Assembly (NCBI RefSeq): GCF_014217565.1
Contig: NZ_CP043661.1
Span: 1,984,001-2,048,000 of the forward strand
Length of the DNA stretch: 64,000 bases
Reading direction: 5' to 3'
Source: Kribbella qitaiheensis
Lineage (GTDB): Bacteria; Actinomycetota; Actinomycetes; Propionibacteriales; Kribbellaceae
In this document: in pieces, positions 8,862 through 18,077 of the stretch
How the letters are laid out: each line of letters starts with the position of its first letter
Position numbering within the stretch: position 1 is the stretch's first letter
Position numbers and translations under genes: made by a program
Notes under the pieces: generated by a model
What the model was told of the DNA's origin: nothing
Seen by the model: the letters and a program-made list of their open reading frames with translations, nothing else
Databases searched by the model: none

Positions 8862-10974
8862 ATGGACCCGCTGCGTGGGCGCTCGGCTGAGCTAGGGCGC
8901 CTGCTGGACGCGTTGCGGGCAGCCCAGGACGGCAAGGCGTCGCTTGCGGTGGTCACTGGCGAGCCAGGCATCGGCAAGTCGGCGTTACTCCGAGCAGCAG
9001 TCGAGCAGGCCGAGCGGCAGGGCTTCCTGGTCGCTACTGCGGCCGCACACCAGACAGACGACATCAGCCCACTCGCATCGCTCGCGCCCGCTCTCCGCGT
9101 AGGTCCGGAACCGCTGGTCAGCACCGAGCACTTCCTGGAGCTTGCTGCTCTCAATGGCCAACCGCTGTGGCTGGCCGAGCGGCTGGCAGACCTCATCGGC
9201 CGTCGCCTCGACGGTGAAGTCGCACTGATCGTTCTGGACGACGCCCAGTGGTCAGACCCCCTCACCAACTTCGTACTACGGGTCGTCGTCGCCCGGCTGT
9301 CCGAGTGCAAGGTCCTGTGGCTGCTGGCCACCAGACCCGCACCGGGCGGGGTCACCGACCAGCTGATCGACGCCGTGCGCGAGCAGGTCCCGGTGAACTC
9401 CATCCAGCTCGCCCCGCTCAGCACCGAGGCCGTGCTGGAGTTGGCGGCCGACCGGCCGAATGCTGCGGTCGATCCGAGCCTGTCCGTTCGGCTCGGCGGA
9501 GTACAGGGCATTCCGTTCCTGGCCGAGCAGCTCATTGCCGGTCTCTATCTCACCGACGCGGGCCTCCCCGACGGCCTGGTCGAAGGCGTCCGGCGCAGGA
9601 CAGCCAGTACTTCGGAGTTGTGCCGCGAGCTGCTGCGTACGGCAGCCGTCTTCGGCAGTGAGTTCCGGCTGGAGGACGTCGCCGAGCTGATGAAGGAGGC
9701 GATCGCCAAGCTGGCCGGCGCTCTCGACGAGGCGATCCAGGCCGGCCTGCTCCTCGACAGCGGTGCCACGCTCACCTTCCGGCACGAGCTGCTGCGGTCC
9801 GCAGTACTGGCTGATGTGCCGCCTTCTGCTCAGCGGGCTCTGCACCGGGCGATCGCGAACCTACTGCTCGCCACCGGTCGAGGCCCTGCCGCAGCAGCAC
9901 CACATCTGCTGGCCACGGCGGCGCCGGGTGATGAAGACGCGACCGGCACGCTGCGAAAGGCCGCGCAGGAGCTACTGGCCACCATGTCGACCACCGCCAT
10001 CAAGGTGATCCAGGAGACCTTCGAACTCACCCCGGTCGACCACCCGCTGCGTAGCGAGGTCGGTGAGGACGTCGTCCAGGTGCTGCTGGCCGGCGGCCGG
10101 TACGACGATGCCAAGGCCTTCGCCGACGACCTGCTGAGCGGGACCGTCCTCTTCCGCGGCCCGGTGACACCGGATCTCACGGCGTCGATCCGACTCCGGC
10201 TGGCACCGCAGCAGTGGGCCAGCGGCCAGCTGGACCCGGCTGCGCTCGCCATCGAAGGCGCAGCACCACACCTGGCCGAGCGCCTCACGGCGTACTGGGT
10301 CCTGGCCGGGGTCGAGGATCCCTTCGAGACTGAGGACCCGGTAGCTCGCGCAGTACAGCTTCTGGCCGCGGGTCTCAAGGCGCAGGTCGAAGGCCGGTAC
10401 GAGGTCGCACGGGATCGCTACGCCCAGGTTCGGGCGACGAAGACGGCTGAGATCGGCAGCCCGCCGTACTTCCGCATCGAACTGGCCGAGCTGTTCTGCC
10501 GGGCCCAGCTCGACGATCTCGACGGCGCGCTCAAACGCCTGGACGAACTGCAGGCCGCTGCTGCTGGCAAGGGCCGAGGAGCTCTACGGCCGGGCCGAGC
10601 TGGAACACGGCGACCGCTCGATCGGTGTAGCCACGCTGGAGCGCGCACTGGACTCGTACTCCGAACACGGGGCGACCACACCCGCCGGCAGGGTCCAGGC
10701 CGTCTTGCAGGCGGCCGGAGTACGCCGAAGGCGGTGGGCCGCAGTACAGCATCGTCCTGATACCGGGTGGGAGGCGCTGACGCCGATGGAGCGCCGGGTG
10801 GCCCTGCTGGTGGCAGAGGGCCACACGAACCGGTCTGCGGCCGATGAGCTGGTGCTGTCGGCCAGCACGGTCGGCACTCATCTACGGGCGGCCTTCGGCA
10901 AGCTCGGGGTCAATTCGCGGGTCCAGCTCACCCGCCTGGTGCTCGAGCGGTTCGCGTCTCCCCCAAACGCATGA
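8862..10974 (+). pseudogene. LuxR-family AAA-type transcriptional regulator, one-base frameshift
   Basis: About 703 residues if the frame is repaired. The N-terminus carries an AAA/STAND ATPase domain with Walker A GEPGIGKS (33-40) and Walker B VALIVLDDAQW (about 115-125); a helical central region follows; the C-terminus is a LuxR HTH (LTPMERRVALLVAEGHTNRSAA..LxxSxSTVGTHL). The reading frame moves by +1 at GGGCC 10571-10575; removing one G gives AGKAEELYGRAELEHG and joins the two halves smoothly. The ATPase part and the DNA-binding part would otherwise be separated, leaving no functional regulator. It could control the hydrolase pair immediately downstream. Start at ATG 8862; GTG 8856 is an alternative. 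Confidence 0.7.
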
Positions 10975-11110
10975 GATTCGGGTGCGGCGGCCGCTCGCGC
11001 ACCCATTGCCGGGCCTGACGAGTTCCGCTGTTCGGTCGATCCGCCGACTCCTGTTTCCGGAGTTTCCTTGCGGTGCCGGAAAACCCGCAGACGAGATCGA
11101 GGAACAGAAG

Positions 11111-11830
11111 ATGAGCGAGAACACCCCCACCGTCGTCCTGGTACACGGCGCGTTCGCCGACGCGTCCAGCTGGAACGGCGTGATCACCGAACTGAAGAGC
11201 CGCGGCATCCCGGCCCTCGCCCTGGCCAACGAGCTGCGCGGCCCGGGCCTCGACGGCAGCCGGATCGCCGCCCAGGTCCGCGAGATCGACGGCCCGGTCG
11301 TACTGGTCGGCCACTCCTACGGCGGCGCGGTGATCACCACCGCCGCGAACCAGGCCGACAACGTCACCGGACTGGTCTTCGTCGCCGCCTTCTCACCGGA
11401 CGAGGGCGAGAGCCTGCAGGACCTGCTCGGCTCCTTCCCCGCCAACGACTTCGCCTCCGGCCTGGTGCCGCACCTGCTGCCGACCGGTGACGGTGGCGAG
11501 GAGCCGTGGCTGAGCATCGCCGTCGACGCCTACCCGAAGCTGTTCGCGGCCGATGTCGCCGGTAACGAGCTCGGCGCCCGGACCCAGCGCCCGATCGCCG
11601 CCGCGGCGTTCGAGGAGAAGGCCGGCCCGGCCAGCTGGAAGCGGCTGCCGTCCTTCACCCTGGTCGCCACCGGCGACCAGGCCATCCACCCCGACGGCCA
11701 GCGCAAGATGGCCGCCCGCAGCAACTCCACCACGATCGAGGTCGACGGCTCGCACGCGGTCGCCGTCTCCCAGCCGAAGGCCGTCGCGGCCTTCATCGCC
11801 ACTGCAGTAGAGACCGGAGCCAACTCATGA
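11111..11830 (+). CDS. Alpha/beta hydrolase, cytoplasmic
   Basis: A 239-residue alpha/beta hydrolase without a signal peptide. VLVHGAFADASSW near the N-terminus is the oxyanion-hole strand, Ser69 in GHSYGG is the nucleophile, an Asp lies in ATGDQAIHP and the His in DGSHAV, completing the triad. Family members of this short type include esterases and salicylate/methyl-ester hydrolases; the substrate is unknown. A GAGGAA ribosome site precedes the ATG. Its TGA overlaps the ATG of the next, paralogous gene (ATGA), so both are translated together. The upstream LuxR-type gene may regulate the pair. Confidence 0.85.
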   Translation: MSENTPTVVLVHGAFADASSWNGVITELKSRGIPALALANELRGPGLDGSRIAAQVREIDGPVVLVGHSYGGAVITTAANQADNVTGLVFVAAFSPDEGESLQDLLGSFPANDFASGLVPHLLPTGDGGEEPWLSIAVDAYPKLFAADVAGNELGARTQRPIAAAAFEEKAGPASWKRLPSFTLVATGDQAIHPDGQRKMAARSNSTTIEVDGSHAVAVSQPKAVAAFIATAVETGANS

Positions 11831-12609
11831 TTCGCCGCATCCTCGCAGTAGCGGCCAGCGCCGCCCTGCTCGTCACCGGCGCGACCACGGTCACCACTGC
11901 CGTCGCCCACCCGAAGGACCCGAAGCCGACCATCGTCCTGGTCCACGGCGCGTTCGCCGACGGCGCCAGCTGGGCCGGTGTCACCGAGCGCCTGCAGCGT
12001 GACGGCTACAAGGTCGTCGTACCGGCTGTGCCGCTCCGCAGCATCGCCGGCGACACCAGCTACCTGACCGGCGTACTGGCCGGCATCCCCGGCCCGAAGG
12101 TGCTCGTCGGCCACTCGTACGGCGGAGCGCTGATCACCCAGCTCGCCGGGACGGCCGAAGTGAAGTCGCCCGTCTACGTCGCGGCGTTCATCCCGCAAGC
12201 CGGCGAAACGATCGGCGCGCTCAACGCGAAGTACCCGGGCAGCGAGATCGGTCCCGGCACGACCAACACCATCACGTACGCCGGTGGCGCCGACCTGGTG
12301 ATGAAGGCGGAGTCGTTCCGGGCTGTGTTCGCCGCGGATCTCCCGGCCCGCGAAGCCGCCGTACTGGGCGCCTCGCAGCGACCCGTCGCCGCCGCTGTGT
12401 TCGGTGAGCCGGTCGCCAAGTCGGCGCCGGCCAGCCTCCCGAAGTACGCGCTGATCCCGTCCGGCGACAAGGCGATCCCGCCGGCCGGCGAGCTGTTCAT
12501 GGCCGAGCGCGCCGGAGCCCACATCGTCAAGGTGAAGGGCGCCTCGCACCTGGTGATGCTCTCCGAATCGGGCACCGTCACCAAGCTGATCGAGAAGGCC
12601 GCGCACTAA
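11827..12609 (+). CDS. Alpha/beta hydrolase, exported paralogue
   Basis: A 260-residue paralogue of the preceding gene, but with a signal peptide (residues 1-27, MIRRILAVAASAALLVTG then TAVA-HP). The catalytic fold is kept: VLVHGAFADGASW, Ser97 in GHSYGG, Asp in PSGDKAIPP and His in KGASHLV. The two proteins share the same motif order and spacing, indicating a tandem duplication with one copy gaining or losing an export signal. Start overlaps the upstream stop by four bases. Together the pair could act on the same substrate outside and inside the cell; this is inference. Confidence 0.85.
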   Translation: MIRRILAVAASAALLVTGATTVTTAVAHPKDPKPTIVLVHGAFADGASWAGVTERLQRDGYKVVVPAVPLRSIAGDTSYLTGVLAGIPGPKVLVGHSYGGALITQLAGTAEVKSPVYVAAFIPQAGETIGALNAKYPGSEIGPGTTNTITYAGGADLVMKAESFRAVFAADLPAREAAVLGASQRPVAAAVFGEPVAKSAPASLPKYALIPSGDKAIPPAGELFMAERAGAHIVKVKGASHLVMLSESGTVTKLIEKAAH

Positions 12610-12620
12610 CCACCACCCAT

Positions 12621-12654
12621 TGGCCGCCCCGGGAATACCACCCCGGGGCGGCCA
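12621..12654 (+). terminator. Terminator after hydrolase pair
   Basis: A 13-bp perfect inverted repeat (12621-12633 with 12642-12654, loop about 8 nt) eleven bases after the stop of the exported hydrolase. It ends only 13 bases before the ATG of the next gene, so it may also mask that gene's weak ribosome site. Confidence 0.75.
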
Positions 12655-12667
12655 GTTGCCATTGGCT

Positions 12668-13393
12668 ATGCGTATTGATGTGTGGTCCGACGTCGTCTGC
12701 CCGTGGTGTTACATCGGCAAGCGGCGGCTGGAGCAGGCCCTGACCCAGTCCGGCGATCAGGCGGAGGTGGTCTGGCACAGCTTCCAGCTCGACCCGTCGG
12801 CCACGAACGACGACGAGCGCGACCTGGCGACCAGGTTGGGCGAGAAGTTCGGTGGCGGCCGTGAGTTCGGGCTGTAGGCGAACGAGCGGGTGACCGGGGT
12901 CGCGGCCGAGGCGGGCCTGGAGTTCCACCTCGAGGAGGCGAAGGCGGCCAATACCGTCGACGCGCACCGGGTGCTGCACCTGGCCCGCGAACTGCGCGAG
13001 GCCGGCGAGATCCCGGCCGACACGCAGGAACGGCTGAAGGAGCGGTTCCTGCGCGGCTATTTCACGGAAGGGCTGCCGATGGGTGACCACGGGACGCTGA
13101 CCCGCCTCGCGGTCGAGATCGGCCTCCCCGAAGTACGGGTGTCGGAGGTGCTGGCCGGTACGGCGTACGAGGACGAGGTCGCCGCCGACCAGGCGCAGGC
13201 TCTCGCATACGGCGCCAACGGGGTGCCGTTCTTCGTGATCGACCAGAAGTACGGCGTCAGCGGCGCGCAGCCGGTCGAGGTGTTCCGCGAGGCGCTCCGC
13301 CGGGCGAACGCCGATCGGCAACCGGTGACGCTGATCACCGCTCCGGGCGGCTCGGACGCCGGGGCGTGTGGCCCGGACGGCTGCCCGATTTAG
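12668..13393 (+). pseudogene. DsbA-family FrnE-like oxidoreductase with in-frame TAG
   Basis: A thioredoxin-fold 2-hydroxychromene isomerase/FrnE-like protein of normal length (241 codons) interrupted by TAG at 12875-12877. The N-terminal part has the redox motif CPWC (Cys11, Cys14) in SDVVCPWCYIGKRR; the C-terminal part has the cis-Pro strand GVPFFVIDQKYGVSGAQP and the family's Cys-rich tail. Both halves lie in the same frame, and REFGL-stop-ANERVTGVAAEAG reads as a CAG to TAG change of a Gln. The second half alone could start at GTG/ATG near 12890 but would lack the active site. Either a nonsense mutation, a base-call error, or read-through. It has no clear ribosome site, following a terminator directly. 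Confidence 0.75.
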
Positions 13394-13462
13394 GGGTGGG
13401 TACAAGACACACCGGGGCACCTGGTGTGCCGTTCAGGTTGTCGGACGAGGTAAGAAGGAGCC

Positions 13463-14053
13463 ATGACTGTCGTGCGTGCACTGGCCAGGCCGTTACTGTC
13501 GACCATTTTCATCGTGCAGGGCGCGAAAGCGGTCCGCTCACCGGAACCGTTCGTGACGAGGGCCCAGCCGGTGACCGACCGGGTGGTGCCACTGATCAAG
13601 AAGGTGACACCTGCTCAGGTTGGCGACCGGCTGCCGGACAGCACGGCGAACCTGGTCAGGCTGAACGGCGCCGCCCAGATGCTGGGCGGAGTCGCGCTGG
13701 CCAGCGGTAAGGGCCGCCGGCTCGGCGCGGTGCTGCTGGCTGCCTCGCTGGTGCCGACCACGCTCGCCGGGCACAGTTTCTGGAACGAGACCGACAAGGA
13801 CGCCAAGGCGAACCAGAAGATCCAGTTCATGAAGAACCTGGGCATGATGGGCGGCCTGCTGCTGGCCGCGGTCGACACCGAGGGCAAGCCGGGCGTCGCC
13901 TGGCGGGCCAGCCATGGCGCGAAGGCGGTCAAGCGGGAGACGCGACGCGCGGGCAAGCTCGCCAAGCGCGAGACGAAGCAGCTCACCCGGACGGCTCGCC
14001 GCGAAGCCAAGCTGGCCGCCCACGCGGCGAGAGCGGAACTCCCCTTCGGCTGA
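13463..14053 (+). CDS. DoxX family membrane protein
   Basis: A 196-residue DoxX-like integral membrane protein. The N-terminus (RPLLSTIFIVQGAKAVRSPEP) is the typical first helix, followed by NGAAQMLGGVALASG, AVLLAASLVPTTLAGHSFW and MKNLGMMGGLLLAAVD, giving four predicted membrane helices. The C-terminal 45 residues are strongly basic (repeated KRETRR, AKRETKQ) and probably cytoplasmic, which is longer than in many members. The ribosome site AAGAAGGAG is well placed. DoxX proteins are linked to redox homeostasis in mycobacteria; next to a DsbA-like gene this is plausible but not proved. Confidence 0.8.
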   Translation: MTVVRALARPLLSTIFIVQGAKAVRSPEPFVTRAQPVTDRVVPLIKKVTPAQVGDRLPDSTANLVRLNGAAQMLGGVALASGKGRRLGAVLLAASLVPTTLAGHSFWNETDKDAKANQKIQFMKNLGMMGGLLLAAVDTEGKPGVAWRASHGAKAVKRETRRAGKLAKRETKQLTRTARREAKLAAHAARAELPFG

Positions 14054-14117
14054 CGCCAGGCTCAGCGTCGCTTGCCGATAGGCTCAGGGCGTCAAGAACC
14101 TGAGCCGAAGGAGCGAG

Positions 14118-15389
14118 ATGGGGATCACCGAGGGCTGGCCGGCGCCGCGCCCACCGGGAGCGGTCAGCGGGCGGCTCACCGTGCCCGGGTCGAAGTCGAT
14201 CAGCAATCGGGCCTTGATCCTCGCCGCGATCGCGGACGGACCGTCGACGCTGTCCGGGCTGCTCGCCGCGCGCGACACCTCGCTGATGCGCTCGGCGCTG
14301 ATCTCGCTCGGTGTCGGTATCAGCGAGCGCGACGGTCTGGTCACCGTGACGCCCGGCTCGCTCAAGGGTCCGGCCGCGGTCGACTGCGGCCTGGCCGGCA
14401 CGGTGATGCGATTCGTGCCGCCGGTGGCCGCACTGGCTGACGGCGTCATCTCCTTCGACGGCGACGCCTACGCCCGGGAGCGTCCGATGGACGTGATCCT
14501 CGGCGCGCTGCGCACCCTCGGCGTACAGATCGACGACCAGGGCACCGGCCGCATGCCGTACGCCGTCAACGGGTCCGGCTCGGTCCGCGGCGGCAAGGTG
14601 ACCCTGGACGCGTCCGGGTCGAGCCAGTTCGTCTCCGCGTTGCTGCTGGCCGGAGCCCGGTACGACGAGGGCGTGGATCTGCGGCACGACGGCAAGCCCG
14701 TCCCGTCGCAGCCGCACCTCGACATGTCCGTCGCGATGCTGCGCGAGCGCGGCGTCCAGGTCGACGACAGCGAGCCGAACCGCTGGGTCGTTGCCCCCGG
14801 CCCCATCCGCGCCCTCGACACCGCGATCGAGCCGGACCTGTCCAACGCGGCGCCGTTCCTGGCCGCCGCTGTGGTCACCGGCGGCGCTGTCACCGTGACG
14901 GGCTGGCCGACCGAGACCACCCAGCCCGGCGGGCAACTGCCGGAGATCTTCACGCGCTTCGGTGCCGAGGTGACACTGGGCGCAGACGGGCTGACCGTGC
15001 GCGGGACCGGCCGGATCGCCGGGGTCGATCTCGACCTGAGCGAGGTCGGCGAGCTTTCGCCGGTGCTCGCCGCGGTGGCGCTGTTCGCCGACGGACCGTC
15101 GTACCTGCGGGGCATCGCCCATCTGCGCAACCACGAGACGGACCGGCTGGCCGCGCTGGAGACCGAGTTCAACGCGCTCGGCGGCGACGTGAACCAGACC
15201 GCCGACGGCCTGGAGATCCGGCCGAAACCCTTGCACGGTGGGCTTTTCGGCACGTACCACGACCACCGGATGGCGCACGCGGCCGCGGTCGTCGGGCTCG
15301 CCGTGGACGGGGTGGCGATCGAGAACATCGGCACCACGGCCAAGACGATGCCCGAGTTCCCGGATCTCTGGTCGGCGCTGGTGAGCTGA
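14118..15389 (+). CDS. aroA: 3-phosphoshikimate 1-carboxyvinyltransferase (EPSP synthase)
   Basis: Joins phosphoenolpyruvate to shikimate-3-phosphate in the cytoplasm, sixth step of the shikimate pathway. The 423-residue length is normal. Key segments are SKSISNRAL (25-33, phosphate binding), LAGTVMRF (about 91-98), [13 protein letters not shown], and the C-terminal [12 protein letters not shown]. The glyphosate-relevant loop reads LAGTVMR rather than NAGTAMR. Start has GAAGGAGCGAG. The TGA overlaps the ATG of the following GTPase gene (TGATG), a pairing common in actinomycetes. Confidence 0.95.
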   Translation: MGITEGWPAPRPPGAVSGRLTVPGSKSISNRALILAAIADGPSTLSGLLAARDTSLMRSALISLGVGISERDGLVTVTPGSLKGPAAVDCGLAGTVMRFVPPVAALADGVISFDGDAYARERPMDVILGALRTLGVQIDDQGTGRMPYAVNGSGSVRGGKVTLDASGSSQFVSALLLAGARYDEGVDLRHDGKPVPSQPHLDMSVAMLRERGVQVDDSEPNRWVVAPGPIRALDTAIEPDLSNAAPFLAAAVVTGGAVTVTGWPTETTQPGGQLPEIFTRFGAEVTLGADGLTVRGTGRIAGVDLDLSEVGELSPVLAAVALFADGPSYLRGIAHLRNHETDRLAALETEFNALGGDVNQTADGLEIRPKPLHGGLFGTYHDHRMAHAAAVVGLAVDGVAIENIGTTAKTMPEFPDLWSALVS

Positions 15390-16381
15390 TGTCGCGCTAC
15401 GACGAGGAAGCGAAGTACGACCGGCCCAAGCGCCGGACCCGGCCGCGGACCAAGGACCGTCCGACGTACGACGATGCCGTCACCGGCTTCGTGATCACCC
15501 GGGACCGCGGCCGCTACACCTGCTGGGTCGGCGAGGGTGACCGGGTGGTGACCGCGATGAAGGCCCGCCAGCTCGGCCGCAAGGGCGTCATTGTCGGCGA
15601 TCGGGTCAAGCTCGACGGAGATGCCACCGGCGACGAGGGCTCGCTGGCCCGGATCGTGGAGGTGTTCCCCCGCGAGACGCTGCTGCGGCGGAGCGCGGAC
15701 GACGACGACCCGATCGAGCGGCCGCTGGTGGCGAACGCGGATCAGCTCGTCATCGTGGTCTCGGTGGCCAATCCCGAACCAAGGACCAGGCTGATCGACC
15801 GGTTCCTGGTGGCGGCGTACGACGCCGGCATGCGACCGCTGCTCTGCCTGACGAAGACCGACCTCGCGGACCCGGACCATCTGCTGTCGATCTACCGGCC
15901 GCTCGGGGTCGAGTCGGTCGCGACCCAGCACGACGGTGACTTCAGCGAACTGCGCGAGCAACTGCTCGACCGGACGAGTGTGCTGGTCGGGCACTCGGGT
16001 GTCGGCAAGTCGACGCTGGTGAACGCGCTGGTGCCGGGGACCAACCGGGCGATCGGTGTCGTGAACGACAACACCGGGCGCGGCCGCCATACGTCGGTCA
16101 GTGCGTTGCTGCTGCGGCTGCCCGAGGGTGGCTGGATCGTGGATACGCCGGGGATCCGGTCGTTCGGGTTGGCGCATGTGCAGCCGGATCAGCTGATCAA
16201 CGCGTTCGGCGACCTCGCGGATGTGGCTCGGGATTGTCCGCGCGGGTGCACGCATTCGGAGTCCGAGCCGAGTTGTGCGCTCGACGAAGCCGTCGCCGAA
16301 GGGCGGGTCGACGCGGAGCGGGTCACGTCGTTCCGACGGCTCCTCGCCAGCCGCGAGGGCCGCGACGTCGAGACGGGCTGA
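15389..16381 (+). CDS. rsgA: Ribosome small subunit-dependent GTPase A
   Basis: A late 30S ribosome assembly GTPase with the circularly permuted order of G motifs: TKTD (G4) at 155-158 comes before GHSGVGKST (G1) at 201-209 and DTPG (G3) at 252-255. An N-terminal OB-fold covers roughly 28-110. The C-terminal zinc knuckle is visible as Cys283, Cys287, His289 and Cys296 (CPRGCTHSESEPSC). A basic N-terminal extension (RPKRRTRPRTK) may aid rRNA binding. 330 residues, usual for the family. Translationally coupled to aroA. Confidence 0.95.
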   Translation: MSRYDEEAKYDRPKRRTRPRTKDRPTYDDAVTGFVITRDRGRYTCWVGEGDRVVTAMKARQLGRKGVIVGDRVKLDGDATGDEGSLARIVEVFPRETLLRRSADDDDPIERPLVANADQLVIVVSVANPEPRTRLIDRFLVAAYDAGMRPLLCLTKTDLADPDHLLSIYRPLGVESVATQHDGDFSELREQLLDRTSVLVGHSGVGKSTLVNALVPGTNRAIGVVNDNTGRGRHTSVSALLLRLPEGGWIVDTPGIRSFGLAHVQPDQLINAFGDLADVARDCPRGCTHSESEPSCALDEAVAEGRVDAERVTSFRRLLASREGRDVETG

Positions 16382-16463
16382 GCGGCGCCGCGAAGTACCG
16401 GTCATGGCTGAGTCGGCGCGGCGTAGTACGGGCGATGGCTGAGTCGGCGCGGCGTAGTACGGG
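16377..16463 (+). repeat. Short tandem repeat at the end of rsgA
   Basis: Two 29-bp exact copies starting ATGGCTGAGTCGGCG at 16404 and 16435 (31-bp period), preceded by a diverged third copy that begins at the rsgA stop codon (GGCTGAGCGGCGCCG). The array fills the whole gap between the two convergent genes. Confidence 0.75.
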
Positions 16464-16958
16464 TTATTTGGCTGGGAGTCGGCCGTTCCAGACCGCTTTC
16501 GCGCCGGCGTCGCCGGTGCGGATGGTCTGGTAGATGACTACGGCGCCGATCACGACGACCGCGGCGCTGACCAGGATCTCCAGGGGACGGCTCTTGTTCT
16601 CCTTGGCACCCTTGCCGCTCGCCAGGGCGGTCGGGCCGCCGAGTAGCACGAACGCCGCCACGGCGACGATCGCGAAGGCGATGCAGAACAGGAACAGCAG
16701 ATTGGCGCGGTCCCGGTGCACCTTCACCAACTGGTCCAACTGCGGAACCGCGGCGACGAAGGCTTCGCCGCTCTTCTTCGCGATGAACGCGCAGACCAAC
16801 GAGCCGAGGCCGAGCAGCAGGGTCGGCCAGCGCAGCAGCCAGCGCCACTTCGGCACCAGCGCGAACACGATCGCGGTGAGCGCGCCGACCGGCAGCACCA
16901 GCACGGTCACGTGGATCACCAGAACGTGGAGTGGAAGATCCCCGATCCGCTCGAACAT
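16464..16958 (-). CDS. DUF2231 family membrane protein
   Basis: A 164-residue integral membrane protein. PLHVLVIHVTVLVLPVGALTAI, with the early His pair PLHVLVIH, is the signature of the DUF2231 family. Four membrane helices are visible (about 10-32, 40-60, 84-106, 128-146) with a soluble segment VPQLDQLVKVHRDRAN between the second and third. Function of the family is unknown; some relatives bind haem through the conserved His. Convergent with rsgA and divergent from hisN. Confidence 0.75.
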   Translation of the reverse strand: MFERIGDLPLHVLVIHVTVLVLPVGALTAIVFALVPKWRWLLRWPTLLLGLGSLVCAFIAKKSGEAFVAAVPQLDQLVKVHRDRANLLFLFCIAFAIVAVAAFVLLGGPTALASGKGAKENKSRPLEILVSAAVVVIGAVVIYQTIRTGDAGAKAVWNGRLPAK

Positions 16959-17115
16959 GACAACTCCCGCAGTCGGTCCAGCTTGGATTTACCTGACACT
17001 AACTGCACGTTCAACCACCCCGGATGGTTCAATCCGCACCGGCACCTTGCCGCAACCTGACTGCAACCTGCGGACAGGGGTCCGGCACGCTCCGCGGCCA
17101 GGCTAGCCTTCCGGC

Positions 17116-17895
17116 ATGCCCTCGCACACCGACGACTTGCGGCTCGCCCACATCCTGGCCGACGACGCCGACTCGACCACGATGGATCGCTACAAGGCGC
17201 TCGACCTCCACATCGCCACCAAGCCGGACCTCACCCCGGTGAGCGAGTCCGATCGCAAGGTCGAGGACGTGATGCGCAAGACGCTCAGCCGGGCCCGGCC
17301 GCGGGACGCCTTCGTCGGCGAGGAAGAGGGCACCACCGGCTGGGGCGTCCGCCGCTGGGTGGTCGATCCGATCGACGGCACCAAGAACTACATCCGCGGC
17401 GTGCCGGTGTGGGCCACGCTGATCAGCCTCATGATCGAGGACCAGGTCGTCGTCGGCGTCGTCTCGGCACCGGCTCTCGGCAAGCGCTGGTGGGCGTCGT
17501 ACGGCGACGGCGCCTGGACCGGTCGCGCCCTGATGTCCGCCCAGCCGTGCCGGGTCAGCGACGTCTCCTCCCTCGAAGACGCCTCCTTGTCCTACTCGTC
17601 CCTGAAGGGCTGGGACAAGCTCGGCAAGAAGGACCAGTTCGCCGGCCTGATGGACTCGGTCTGGCGAACCCGCGCGTACGGCGACTTCTGGTCCTACATG
17701 CTCGTCGCAGAAGGCGCCGTCGACATCGCGGCCGAGCCAGAACTCAACCTGTACGACATGGCCGCCCTGTCCATCATCGTCGACGAGGCAGGCGGCCGCT
17801 TCACCTCCCTGGAAGGCACCCCCGGCCCCACCGGCCCCAACGCCCTAGCCACCAACGGCCGCCTCCACGACGAGGTCTTGTCCCGCCTCAGCTAG
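17116..17895 (+). CDS. hisN: Histidinol-phosphatase, inositol monophosphatase family
   Basis: A 259-residue Mg-dependent phosphatase of the FIG/IMPase fold. Metal ligands lie in GEEE (68-71) and DPIDGTKN (84-91), the family hallmark, with a final Asp in LNLYDMAAL. In actinomycetes this subtype dephosphorylates histidinol phosphate in histidine biosynthesis, which the WAVVDPIDGT-type context and length support. No his operon is nearby, so the specific substrate rests on resemblance to HisN proteins rather than context. Confidence 0.85.
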   Translation: MPSHTDDLRLAHILADDADSTTMDRYKALDLHIATKPDLTPVSESDRKVEDVMRKTLSRARPRDAFVGEEEGTTGWGVRRWVVDPIDGTKNYIRGVPVWATLISLMIEDQVVVGVVSAPALGKRWWASYGDGAWTGRALMSAQPCRVSDVSSLEDASLSYSSLKGWDKLGKKDQFAGLMDSVWRTRAYGDFWSYMLVAEGAVDIAAEPELNLYDMAALSIIVDEAGGRFTSLEGTPGPTGPNALATNGRLHDEVLSRLS

Positions 17896-17926
17896 TACTC
17901 CCGCACGCAGGCTCCTCCGTCGCACC
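17896..17926 (-). repeat. Copy of the GCGACG-type hairpin repeat
   Basis: On the minus strand the sequence reads GCGACGGAGGAGCCTGCGTG followed by CGGGAGTAC. This matches the short repeat found five times at 32.7-33.05 kb. It directly follows the hisN stop codon. Confidence 0.5.
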
Positions 17927-17959
17927 CGGAGCCGGGCCGAGGGCAGCTATGTCGGAGGC

Positions 17960-18067
17960 AGGCGGACCGCCAGCCCATCAGTACATGTACCTCCGGCGTT
18001 AGCGAGGCTGACCCCGAGCGTGGCGGCGGCTACCGGCCTGCGGTACTGATGGCCTGGCGGTTCGCCT
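17960..18067. repeat. Long imperfect inverted repeat
   Basis: Two 25-base arms (17960-17984 and 18043-18067) match in inverted orientation at 23 of 25 positions, separated by 58 bases. It lies between the convergent hisN and isochorismatase genes and could terminate both, or be a small nonautonomous element. No flanking target duplication was identified. Confidence 0.6.
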
Positions 18068-18077
18068 TCCGTGGGTG

